A stretch of DNA of 64,000 nt, from positions 357,148,128 through 357,212,127 of the forward strand of contig NC_092873.1 of the NCBI RefSeq assembly GCF_028372415.1, in the 5' to 3' direction. Under the pieces are notes generated by a model that searched no databases, was not told the origin of the DNA, and saw nothing but the letters and a program-made list of their open reading frames with translations. Every line of letters begins with the position of its first letter. Within the stretch, counting starts at the first letter, position 1. The position numbers and the translations under genes were made by a program. Positions 22,132 through 31,879 of this stretch are shown here, piece after piece. The DNA comes from Notamacropus eugenii (Eukaryota > Chordata > Mammalia > Diprotodontia > Macropodidae).

Positions 22132-22794
22132 ATGGTCAACTCCTGTTGTGGCTCCGTGTGCTCTGAGCGCAGCTGTGGCCAGGAAGCCTGTGAGGAGGCA
22201 TGCTGCGCCCCCAGCTGCTGCAGACCCAGCTGCTGCCCCTCTGTGTGCTGCCAGCCAACGTGCTGCCAAACGACTTGTTGCCGCCCAACTTGCTGCCGCC
22301 CAACTTGCTGTGTGACCAGCTGCTGCCAGCCCTGCTGCCGCCCCAGCTGCTGTCGTCCCGTCTGCTGCCAGACGACTTGCTGCAGAACCACGTGCTGCCG
22401 CCCCAGCTGCTGTCTGTCCAGCTGCTGCAGACCAAGGTGCTGCCAGTCCGTTTGCTGCCAACCCACCTGCTGCCGCCCTTCCTGCTGCCAGTCTAGTTGC
22501 TGCTCACCTTGCTGCTGCCAAACCACTTGCTGCCGCCCAACTTGCTGCCGCCCGAGCTGCTGTGTGTCCAGCTGCTGCCGGCCCTGCTGCCGCCCCAGCT
22601 GCTGTGTGTCCAGCTGCTGCCGGCCCTGCTGCCGCCCCAGCTGCTGTGTGTCCAGCTGCTGCCGGCCTTGCTGCCGCCCCAGCTGCTGTGTGTCCAGCTG
22701 CTGCCAGCCCTGCTTCCGCCCCACATGCTGCCAGACCACCTGCTGCAGGACCACCTGCTGCCGCCCAGCCTGCTGTGGCTCCTCCTGCTGCTGA
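22132..22794 (+). CDS. KRTAP4: Keratin-associated protein, KRTAP4-like, copy 1 (220 aa)
   Basis: An ultra-high-sulphur hair matrix protein expected to cross-link keratin filaments through disulphides in the hair shaft. The N-terminus [20 protein letters not shown] is the KRTAP4 signature; the rest is CCxxx/CCRPxCC pentapeptide repeats ([25 protein letters not shown]), and the C-terminus is ACCGSSCC. Single exon; start chosen by the CACCATGG context and family match. Residues 144-199 are four 14-residue repeats of the form CVSSCC(R/Q)PCCRPSC. The Gln/Arg choice in the four repeats is R-R-R-Q, unique in the array. Phe195 (TTC, 22714-22716) replaces a Cys found in all other copies, leaving 87 Cys. 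No Lys, His, Tyr, Trp, Ile or Asp. Cytoplasmic; no signal peptide. Confidence 0.95.
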   Translation: MVNSCCGSVCSERSCGQEACEEACCAPSCCRPSCCPSVCCQPTCCQTTCCRPTCCRPTCCVTSCCQPCCRPSCCRPVCCQTTCCRTTCCRPSCCLSSCCRPRCCQSVCCQPTCCRPSCCQSSCCSPCCCQTTCCRPTCCRPSCCVSSCCRPCCRPSCCVSSCCRPCCRPSCCVSSCCRPCCRPSCCVSSCCQPCFRPTCCQTTCCRTTCCRPACCGSSCC

Positions 22795-23245
22795 GCACCA
22801 GAACAACACCCATTGTCCACACCATCATGCCTTTTCGAGGAAATGCCCCTCTTCCTTCTTATCTCTCACATCGTCTGCCAAGGAAGAACACGCTGACGCC
22901 AATGTGCTAGGAGCCAGGGATGAAAACCCCCGTCCTTTGGATGCATACGTCTCAACTTCTTTTCTGACCTTCCCTTTCCATTCTTTGCCAATTGGGGATC
23001 AGCTGTGGATTTTGAATGCGGTCATTCAAGAGGGACGAGAGTCCCCCAGCTCTTGGACCTCTCCCTGGCATTCCAAACCTATAGCAAAGTAGTCTCGGAC
23101 AAACATCAGAATCAGAACATGTCTCCCCAGCATTTCCTGCGTCCGATACCAAGGCAACAAGGTCATTGAAACAGAAAAGACCCTTCTTACGTTCATCCAA
23201 ATCATAACGTTGCCACGTTTTTCTAGCATTGCTTGTGTATTTGCA

Positions 23246-23251
23246 AATAAA
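23246..23251 (+). terminator. Polyadenylation signal AATAAA, KRTAP copy 1
   Basis: AATAAA 452 bases after the stop codon, the first on this strand after the gene, followed by a T/G-containing stretch. It implies a 3'UTR of about 475 bases. Confidence 0.65.
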
Positions 23252-24660
23252 ATTATGACCTCTCCAGAGCTGAACTCCACTATTAACTCCAGAGTGTCTT
23301 CTGATTGTATGAAACAGTTTCATGTCCCATGTCATTTCTGCACACATTTGCTAGCTAGGCTCATGTCTCCGATATGGGAGACATAAACCAGAGAAGCTCC
23401 AGGATTCATCCAACTGAGATTTCGGCCTGCACTCAAGTGTTCCGGGGAAATTCCATTGAGAAGTTATCACAGTCGAAGACAGCACAATCTCACTTCTTAT
23501 TTCAAATTAGTAAAAGATAATTTCTCACATTTTCCCTTCCAAATTCTCGCCCACTCTCTACGCGCCACCCCCGCTGCGATCACGGGAAGTGTGGAGTTGG
23601 CAGGCGGCAGGCGGGAGGAGTAAGTGGGACGGAAAGGGATAGCTGTGGATATGGAGTGGTTGTCCTTACCAAGGAGAGTCTTCTTTTCATTGGAGACACA
23701 AATGAAACAGGAGATATCGGGAGAAGGCATCTGACTAACATGAGAGGAGAAGACGCTAGGAAGAAGGAAGTCTTGGTGAACGACTTCAGCATCTTTCAGG
23801 AACATATCAGCAAGGCCTATAGATGGGGGCTTGGGGAAGGGGAGCCATGAGAGGTGGCATGAGGCGTGTCAACGTTTGCGGGACATAGCAAGTATGTGTG
23901 TGGTTCTAAGATGAAAAGATATCTAACAGTGATATGAATGATGAATAAATGAGCTATGAGTTATGACCCAGAGAAGAAGCATGGTACCTGACTGTCAAAT
24001 GGTACCTTGAAGCCATGTCCACCGACTTGGAAAAATCTTTCAGTTTACGGACAACTTACTCTTTTCAGAATTCTGGCCACCTTAGCCGTTACCTAACATC
24101 AAGGTGATTCAGCGGAAAACTTCCACCTTGAGTGAAATTAATTTCTTTAGCTCCAAAACCCACAACGATGGATGACAGTCCTTTGAAAGCAGATTACACT
24201 GAACAGTGAGACAAAACCGTGGCACCTAAGGAGCGCTCTTTGATTCATTCCATGATCCAAACAACGCAATTTCAAAATAGATAGGCTGATAACTTCATTC
24301 CAGTGTCTTACGGACACAAAAGGAAAGCTGTTATCGAAAACTGTGGTGCATTTCTTGTTGGACTATCGGGAGTAGTTCTGTTAAACGTTCTTAAGCTGAA
24401 TCGTTATGAACCATGGAAATATTGCAAAATGGGAAATGTGAAGGCTTGGTCAGGAAGAACTGAACATTTAATGAAGTCTTTAATATGAAAGCTATTCTAT
24501 TCGCTAGCTCGAAAACAAGGCCTCTTCTCCTCTCTCACTCTGCACGGAAGGTGACTGAGTTTCCAAAAAGTATGTCAGCATTGCTAAGCTTCAAAAGCAT
24601 CTACGGGGATGGAAAAGTTCCAGGCATGGCTGTAGTGACAAATGCCCTACTATTCAAAGG

Positions 24661-24755
24661 AAACTAATAAGTGTTCAATGAACACCCACTGAGTACAAGG
24701 CATGGGTCTTAGCAAACAAACACAGGCAAAAAGACAAGTCATTGCCTTCAACCTG
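24661..24755 (-). mobile_element. L2-like LINE fragment in unit spacer
   Basis: gttcaatgaacacccactga, gtacaaggcatgggtcttag and aaaaagacaagtcattgcct follow the reverse complement of the L2 3' end. Being inside the unit, it recurs about every 4.3 kb (for example at 28954, 33289, 37596, 41911 and onward) and predates the amplification because the relic unit has it too. Confidence 0.5.
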
Positions 24756-25975
24756 TCAAGTACGACCATTTCCAGCTCCACCCAATTTGGGGATTATTTC
24801 ACATGGACGGAATTCATGGGCCAGAAGGAAAAAGAAGAGCAACTGAACCAGACGACTACGTAGACTGGAATGGGGAAAAAGAAGATGTTGTCAAAATTCA
24901 TAAAATCTCTCCAGAATTGGAGGCCATGAAGAAATCGATCGAATGCCAGGACTCTAGGAAAAAAGCAAAGCTTCAACCCTGGCATCCATACCGTAAGAAA
25001 CACCACCTTAGGCAATTATTTTCAAGGTGGTGCTTTTTGTCGCCACATCCCATAATCATTGCTGCAACAAATGATGATCCAATATTTCATGAAATGATGT
25101 TTGCCCTTGTCTTTGAGAGTGTGATACAGGACATTCCACGAACTCCTTTGACTGCTTCCTTAAGGAAAACCTGTGAAAACTCTTTCCTTTGACCTACAAG
25201 TGTCTCACGTATTTTCTATCTGTTTAAAGCCAGAAAGATCTGGCCGTCAAGGCTGAAAAATTCCGTCTCTAGAGGGTTGGCCTGCTGCTCCTGAACTTCT
25301 TCCTCCGTGCTTACTTTGACCACTGGGAAACAGAAACGCTGACAGGAAGGCCAATAAGGTCATTGCCAAAAGACAGGAGCTGCCAAGGCTGTTACTTGAC
25401 TGGCATAGCCTTTGAGTCGTCAGCCTCACCTGCAAACCATGATGAGCCATCAGACGAGGACGAGGGGAGAGATTTGAGCTCTTGTCTAAAAGTCCTAGAC
25501 CCAGACTCAGGTACCATGCCCTCACCAAAATATTTCTTTCTCAATTCGATTCGCCTCTCCCGACATCTCCATCATCAGTCATGAATAGAGAGTACCCAGC
25601 AGATAATGAAGATGACACCATCACGTGCATAGTTCTTCATCAGCATGCTAAAATCCCTAGAACTGTTTCGAAGTTTTGTTTTGCCATATCTCCTGCATGC
25701 TGTGGGTCACTTGGAGTGGATAATGATCACCACGTCGGAAAGATCCGCAGAGGCCCTTTGTCCCATCCCGGCTAAAGACCCCGAGAAGAAAGCAGACCTC
25801 TTTCGAATTGGAGCTTTTATACAAGACAACGACATTTCTTTGGTCTGAATTGTGGCCATCACTCTTGGGTCTTTCTTTGCCGCAATCCGTCTAAGCTTCA
25901 ACATCGCCTTCAGAGTAGAGTTCCCAGCTTCTCCTCTAAAACTATCCACATCCCTTAGGAAGAACCCTGCCCACC

Positions 25976-25978
<3 letters not shown>

Positions 25979-26026
<48 letters not shown>
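25979..26026. repeat. (CA)24 microsatellite, unit 2
   Basis: Perfect CA run 309 bases before the TATA box. Confidence 0.97.
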
Positions 26027-26029
<3 letters not shown>

Positions 26030-26291
26030 CACGAGTCGTGGAATCATGCACGGAAAAAAAAGATGTGTAATACCCTTGGTCATTGAGGTCAGGCAATGGC
26101 AAGGTGAACCAGGAATTGACCAAGGAGAGAAATTTGGCAGAGTAATTAAGGCAAGATGAAAAGATAAGTGATGATTCTAGAGGGCAAAAACAAATGAGAT
26201 AACGAATTCCCAAAGTTCAAGGAAAAAGTAGATTCAGGAGAAAATAATTTCTTAATTGCATTTTACTTTTCCATCATGATAAACAATAACA

Positions 26292-26341
26292 GGGAAATCC
26301 CCTTACACGTGCTGACAGCCGTTGCTCATCGGGGTATAAAA
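26292..26341 (+). promoter_or_regulatory. KRTAP core promoter, unit 2
   Basis: Kappa-B-like GGGAAATCCC 26292-26301, CACGTG 26306-26311, TATAAAA 26335-26341. Confidence 0.8.
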
Positions 26342-26424
26342 GAGGCCCGTGGGGCAAGAAGTTTCTCAAACACAAGTCAATCCCTATCCTTGAACCAAAG
26401 CTAGAAGATCCATCCGCTGACACC

Positions 26425-27087
26425 ATGGTCAACTCCTGTTGTGGCTCCGTGTGCTCTGAGCGCAGCTGTGGCCAGGAAGCCTGTGAGGAGGCATGCTGCG
26501 CCCCCAGCTGCTGCAGACCCAGCTGCTGCCCCTCTGTGTGCTGCCAGCCAACGTGCTGCCAAACGACTTGTTGCCGCCCAACTTGCTGCCGCCCAACTTG
26601 CTGTGTGACCAGCTGCTGCCAGCCCTGCTGCCGCCCCAGCTGCTGTCGTCCCGTCTGCTGCCAGACGACTTGCTGCAGAACCACGTGCTGCCGCCCCAGC
26701 TGCTGTCTGTCCAGCTGCTGCAGACCAAGGTGCTGCCAGTCCGTTTGCTGCCAACCCACCTGCTGCCGCCCTTCCTGCTGCCAGTCTAGTTGCTGCTCAC
26801 CTTGCTGCTGCCAAACCACTTGCTGCCGCCCAACTTGCTGCCGCCCCAGCTGCTGTGTGTCCAGCTGCTGCCAGCCCTGCTGCCGCCCCAGCTGCTGTGT
26901 GTCCAGCTGCTGCCAGCCCTGCTGCCGCCCCAGCTGCTGTGTGTCCAGCTGCTGCCGGCCCTGCTGCCGCCCCAGCTGCTGTGTGTCCAGCTGCTGCCAG
27001 CCCTGCTGCCGCCCCACATGCTGCCAGACCACCTGCTGCAGGACCACCTGCTGCCGCCCAGCCTGCTGTGGCTCCTCCTGCTGCTGA
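26425..27087 (+). CDS. KRTAP4: Keratin-associated protein, KRTAP4-like, copy 2 (220 aa)
   Basis: Intact single-exon frame with 88 Cys in 220 residues (40%). The Gln/Arg pattern of the four 14-residue repeats is Q-Q-R-Q, and the predicted protein is identical to copy 7. Cys195 is present, unlike copy 1. The R/Q difference is a single CGG/CAG change in each repeat, which could arise by CpG transition and then be spread by gene conversion. The gene starts 4293 bases after copy 1 and is served by its own promoter and AATAAA, so each copy is a self-contained transcription unit rather than part of a polycistron. Confidence 0.95.
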   Translation: MVNSCCGSVCSERSCGQEACEEACCAPSCCRPSCCPSVCCQPTCCQTTCCRPTCCRPTCCVTSCCQPCCRPSCCRPVCCQTTCCRTTCCRPSCCLSSCCRPRCCQSVCCQPTCCRPSCCQSSCCSPCCCQTTCCRPTCCRPSCCVSSCCQPCCRPSCCVSSCCQPCCRPSCCVSSCCRPCCRPSCCVSSCCQPCCRPTCCQTTCCRTTCCRPACCGSSCC

Positions 27088-27538
27088 GCACCAGAACAAC
27101 ACCCATTGTCCACACCATCATGCCTTTTCGAGGAAATGCCCCTCTTCCTTCTTATCTCTCACATCGTCTGCCAAGGAAGAACACGCTGACGCCAATGTGC
27201 TAGGAGCCAGGGATGAAAACCCCCGTCCTTTGGATGCATACGTCTCAACTTCTTTTCTGACCTTCCCTTTCCATTCTTTGCCAATTGGGGATCAGCTGTG
27301 GATTTTGAATGCGGTCATTCAAAAGGGACGAGAGTCCCCCAGCTCTTGGACCTCTCCCTGGCATTCCAAACCTATAGCAAAGTAGTCTCGGACAAACATC
27401 AGAATCAGAACGTGTCTACCCAGCATTTCCTGCGTCCGATACCAAGGCAACAAGGTCATTGAAACAGAAAAGACCCTTCCTACGTTCATCCAAATCATAA
27501 CGTTGCCACGTTTATCTAGCATTGCTTGTGTATTTGCA

Positions 27539-27544
27539 AATAAA
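27539..27544 (+). terminator. Polyadenylation signal AATAAA, KRTAP copy 2
   Basis: 452 bases after the stop, in the same surroundings (tttgcAATAAAatt type) as copy 1. Confidence 0.65.
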
Positions 27545-30268
27545 ATTATGACCTCTCCAGAGCTGAACTCCACTATTAACTCCAGAGTGTCTTCTGATTG
27601 TATGAAACAGTTTCATGTCCCATGTCATTTCTGCACACATTTGCTAGCTAGGCTCATGTCTCCGATATGGGAGACATAAACCAGAGAAGCTCCAGGATTC
27701 ATCCAACTGAGATTTCGGCCTGCACTCAAGTGTTCCGGGGAAATTCCATTGAGAAGTTATCACAGTCGAAGACAGCACAATCTCACTTCTTATTTCAAAT
27801 TAGTAAAAGATAATTTCTCACATTTTCCCTTCCAAATTCTCGCCCACTCTCTACGCGCCACCCCCGCTGCGATCACGGGAAGTGTGGAGTTGGCAGGCGG
27901 CAGGCGGGAGGAGTAAGTGGGACGGAAAGGGATAGCTGTGGATATGGAGTGGTTGTCCTTACCAAGGAGAGTCTTCTTTTCATTGGAGACACAAATGAAA
28001 CAGGAGATATCGGGAGAAGGCATCTGACTAACATGAGAGGAGAAGACGCTAGGAAGAAGGAAGTCTTGGTGAACGACTTCAGCATCTTTCAGGAACATAT
28101 CAGCAAGGCCTATAGATGGGGGCTTGGGGAAGGGGAGCCATGAGAGGTGGCATGAGGCGTGTCAACGTTTGCGGGACATAGCAAGTATGTGTGTGGTTCT
28201 AAGATGAAAAGATATCTAACAGTGATATGAATGATGAATAAATGAGCTATGAGTTATGACCCAGAGAAGAAGCATGGTACCTGACTGTCAAATGGTACCT
28301 TGAAGCCATGTCCACCGACTTGGAAAAATCTTTCAGTTTACGGACAACTTACTCTTTTCAGAATTCTGGCCACCTTAGCCGTTACCTAACATCAAGGTGA
28401 TTCAGCGGAAAACTTCCACCTTGAGTGAAATTAATTTCTTTAGCTCCAAAACCCACAACGATGGATGACAGTCCTTTCAAAGCAGATTACACTGAACAGT
28501 GAGACAAAACCGTGGCACCTAAGGAGCGCTCTTTGATTCATTCCATGATCCAAACAACGCAATTTCAAAATAGATAGGCTGATAACTTCATTCCAGTGTC
28601 TTACGGACACAAAAGGAAAGCTGTTATCGAAAACTGTGGTGCATTTCTTGTTGGACTATCTGGAGTAGTTCTGTTAAACGTTCTTAAGCTGAATCGTTAC
28701 GAACCATGGAAATATTGCAAAATGGGAAATGTGAAGGCTTGGTCAGGAAGAACTGAACATTTAATGAAGTCTTTAATATGAAAGCTATTCTATTCGCTAG
28801 CTCGAAAACAAGGCCTCTTCTCCTCTCTCACTCTGCACGGAAGGTGACTGAGTTTCCAAAAAGTATGTCAGCATTGCTAAGCTTCAAAAGCATCTACGGG
28901 GATGGAAAAGTTCCAGGCATGGCTGTAGTGACAAATGCCCTACTATTCAAAGGAAACTAATAAGTGTTCAATGAACACCCACTGAGTACAAGGCATGGGT
29001 CTTAGCAAACAAACACAGGCAAAAAGACAAGTCATTGCCTTCAACCTGTCAAGTACGACCATTTCCAGCTCCACCCAATTTGGGGATTATTTCACATGGA
29101 CGGAATTCATGGGCCAGAAGGAAAAAGAAGAGCAACTGAACCAGACGACTACGTAGACTGGAATGGGGAAAAAGAAGATGTTGTCAAAATTCATAAAATC
29201 TCTCCAGAATTGGAGGCCATGAAGAAATCGATCGAATGCCAGGACTCTAGGAAAAAAGCAAAGCTTCAACCCTGGCATCCATACCGTAAGAAACATCATC
29301 TTAGGCAATTATTTTCAAGGTGGTGCTTTTTGTCGCCACATCCCATAATCATTGCTGCAACAAATGATGATCCAATATTTCATGAAATGATGTTTGCCCT
29401 TGTCTTTGAGAGCGTGATACAGGACATTCCACGAACTCCTTTGACTGCTTCCTTAAGGAAAACCTGTGAAACCTCTTTCCTTTGACCTACAAGTGTCTCA
29501 CGTATTTTCTATCTGTTTAAAGCCAGAAAGATCTGGCCGTCAAGGCTGAAAAATTCCGTCTCTAGAGGGTTGGCCTGCTGCTCCTGAACTTCTTCCTCCG
29601 TGCTTACTTTGACCACTGGGAAACAGAAACGCTGACAGGAAGGCCAATAAGGTCATTGCCAAAAGACAGGAGCTGCCAAGGCTGTTACTTGACTGGCATA
29701 GCCTTTGAGTCGTCAGCCTCACCTGCAAACCATGATGAGGCATCAGACGAGGACGAGGGGAGAGATTTGAGCTCTTGTCTAAAAGTCCTAGACCCAGACT
29801 CAGGTACCATGCCCTCACCAAAATATTTCTTTCTCAATTCGATTCGCCTCTCCCGACATCTCCATCATCAGTCATGAATAGAGAGTACCCAGCAGATAAT
29901 GAAGATGACACCATCACGTGCATAATTCTTCATCAGCATGCTGAAATCCCTAGAACTGTTTCGAAGTTTTCTTTTGCCATATCTCCTGCATGCTGTGGGT
30001 CACTTGGAGTGGATAATGATCACCACGTCGGAAAGATCCGCAGAGGCCCTTTGTCCCATCCCGGCTAAAGACCCCGAGAAGAAAGCAGACCTCTTTCGAA
30101 TTGGAGCTTTTATACAAGACAACGACATTTCTTTGGTCTGAATTGTGGCCATCACTCTTGGGTCTTTCTTTGCCGCAATCCGTCTAAGCTTCAACATCGC
30201 CTTCAGAGTAGAGTTCCCAGCTCCTCCTCTAAAACTATCCACATCCCTTAGGAAGAACCCTGCCCACC

Positions 30269-30271
<3 letters not shown>

Positions 30272-30319
<48 letters not shown>
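30272..30319. repeat. (CA)24 microsatellite, unit 3
   Basis: Perfect CA run 309 bases before the TATA box. Confidence 0.97.
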
Positions 30320-30322
<3 letters not shown>

Positions 30323-30584
30323 CACGAGTCGTGGAATGATGCACGGGAAAAAAAGATGTGTAATACCCTTGGTCATTGAGGTCAGGCAATGGCAAGGTGA
30401 ACCAGGAATTGACCAAGGAGAGAAATTTGGCAGAGTAATTAAGGCAAGATGAAAAGATAAGTGATGATTCTAGAGGGCAAAAACAAATGAGATGACGAAT
30501 TCCCAAAGTTCAAGGAAAAAGTAGATTCAGGAGAAAATAATTTCTTAATTGCATTTTACTTTTCCATCATGATAAACAATAACA

Positions 30585-30634
30585 GGGAAATCCCCTTACA
30601 CGTGCTGACAGCCGTTGCTCATCGGGGTATAAAA
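30585..30634 (+). promoter_or_regulatory. KRTAP core promoter, unit 3
   Basis: Kappa-B-like GGGAAATCCC 30585-30594, CACGTG 30599-30604, TATAAAA 30628-30634. Confidence 0.8.
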
Positions 30635-30717
30635 GAGGCCCGTGGGGCAAGAAGTTTCTCAAACACAAGTCAATCCCTATCCTTGAACCAAAGCTAGAAG
30701 ATCCATCCGCTGACACC

Positions 30718-31422
30718 ATGGTCAACTCCTGTTGTGGCTCCGTGTGCTCTGAGCGCAGCTGTGGCCAGGAAGCCTGTGAGGAGGCATGCTGCGCCCCCAG
30801 CTGCTGCAGACCCAGCTGCTGCCCCTCTGTGTGCTGCCAGCCAACGTGCTGCCAAACGACTTGTTGCCGCCCAACTTGCTGCCGCCCAACTTGCTGTGTG
30901 ACCAGCTGCTGCCAGCCCTGCTGCCGCCCCAGCTGCTGTCGTCCCGTCTGCTGCCAGACGACTTGCTGCAGAACCACGTGCTGCCGCCCCAGCTGCTGTC
31001 TGTCCAGCTGCTGCAGACCAAGGTGCTGCCAGTCCGTTTGCTGCCAACCCACCTGCTGCCGCCCTTCCTGCTGCCAGTCTAGTTGCTGCTCACCTTGCTG
31101 CTGCCAAACCACTTGCTGCCGCCCAACTTGCTGCCGCCCCAGCTGCTGTGTGTCCAGCTGCTGCCAGCCCTGCTGCCGCCCGAGCTGCTGTGTGTCCAGC
31201 TGCTGCCGGCCCTGCTGCCGCCCCAGCTGCTGTGTGTCCAGCTGCTGCCGGCCCTGCTGCCGCCCCAGCTGCTGTGTGTCCAGCTGCTGCCGGCCCTGCT
31301 GCCGCCCCAGCTGCTGTGTGTCCAGCTGCTGCCAGCCCTGCTGCCGCCCCACATGCTGCCAGACCACCTGCTGCAGGACCACCTGCTGCCGCCCAGCCTG
31401 CTGTGGCTCCTCCTGCTGCTGA
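30718..31422 (+). CDS. KRTAP4: Keratin-associated protein, KRTAP4-like, copy 3, long form (234 aa)
   Basis: The only length variant of the array: five rather than four copies of the 14-residue repeat, pattern Q-R-R-R-Q, giving 94 Cys in 234 residues. The gain is exactly 42 bases, so the frame and the C-terminal ACCGSSCC are kept. This is the kind of repeat-number change by which KRTAP4 genes differ in size between alleles and paralogues in other mammals. One Pro/Ser codon junction reads cgcccgagctgc rather than cgccccagctgc (about 31179), silent, and also present in the first repeat of copy 1. Confidence 0.95.
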   Translation: MVNSCCGSVCSERSCGQEACEEACCAPSCCRPSCCPSVCCQPTCCQTTCCRPTCCRPTCCVTSCCQPCCRPSCCRPVCCQTTCCRTTCCRPSCCLSSCCRPRCCQSVCCQPTCCRPSCCQSSCCSPCCCQTTCCRPTCCRPSCCVSSCCQPCCRPSCCVSSCCRPCCRPSCCVSSCCRPCCRPSCCVSSCCRPCCRPSCCVSSCCQPCCRPTCCQTTCCRTTCCRPACCGSSCC

Positions 31423-31873
31423 GCACCAGAACAACACCCATTGTCCACACCATCATGCCTTTTCGAGGAAATGCCCCTCTTCCTTCTTATCTCTCACATC
31501 GTCTGCCAAGGAAGAACACGCTGACGCCAATGTGCTAGGAGCCAGGGATGAAAACCCCCGTCCTTTGGATGCATACGTCTCAACTTCTTTTCTGACCTTC
31601 CCTTTCCATTCTTTGCCAATTGGGGATCAGCTGTGGATTTTGAATGCGGTCATTCAAAAGGGACGAGAGTCCCCCAGCTCTTGGACCTCTCCCTGGCATT
31701 CCAAACCTATAGCAAAGTAGTCTCGGACAAACATCAGAATCAGAACGTGTCTACCCAGCATTTCCTGCGTCCGATACCAAGGCAACAAGGTCATTGAAAC
31801 AGAAAAGACCCTTCCTACGTTCATCCAAATCATAACGTTGCCACGTTTATCTAGCATTGCTTGTGCATTTGCA

Positions 31874-31879
31874 AATAAA
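31874..31879 (+). terminator. Polyadenylation signal AATAAA, KRTAP copy 3
   Basis: 452 bases after the stop. The upstream base differs from other units (tgcatttgc for tgtatttgc). Confidence 0.65.

Larger units (their letters stand above)
20977..25273 (+). repeat. KRTAP tandem unit 1 (4297 bp)
   Basis: First of ten head-to-tail units, with boundaries set arbitrarily at the gggttggcctgct motif. Order: spacer, (CA)26, promoter, gene, polyadenylation signal, spacer with L2-like fragment. The first 150 bases are visibly more diverged than in later units (for example ctactcctg for ctgctcctg, gatcactggg for gaccactggg), consistent with the array edge. It carries G in cctttgaaagc (24183), shared only with unit 3. 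No second gene is seen in the 3.5 kb of spacer. Confidence 0.95.
25274..29566 (+). repeat. KRTAP tandem unit 2 (4293 bp)
   Basis: Same order as unit 1. Single-base marks include tcatgc for tgatgc after the CA run (26044) and catcatctt for caccacctt near 29297. It lacks the 17-bp block. Confidence 0.95.

Noticed and set aside
22132-22794. Possibility that the Cys-rich repeats are a metallothionein, antifreeze or other Cys-rich secreted protein
   Set aside because: No signal peptide; the N-terminus [11 protein letters not shown] and the CCRPxCC pentapeptide repeats are those of KRTAP4, and the single-exon, TATA-promoter layout fits.
21981-22820. Long minus-strand open frame (279 codons, Gln-rich) opposite each KRTAP gene, repeated in all units
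   Set aside because: It is the antisense of TGC/CAG-rich repeat codons, which leave several frames open by composition. It runs through the promoter and 5'UTR and has no promoter of its own or recognisable domain.
22562-23092. Ala/Pro-rich and Leu/Pro-rich frames overlapping each KRTAP gene on the plus strand (about 98-190 codons)
   Set aside because: These are shifted readings of the same Cys-codon repeats. They start inside the gene and run into the 3'UTR, and the KRTAP frame alone matches a known family from its first residue.
23497-23805. Minus-strand frames of 70-102 codons downstream of each KRTAP gene
   Set aside because: No family resemblance, no promoter, and they recur only because the whole unit is duplicated.
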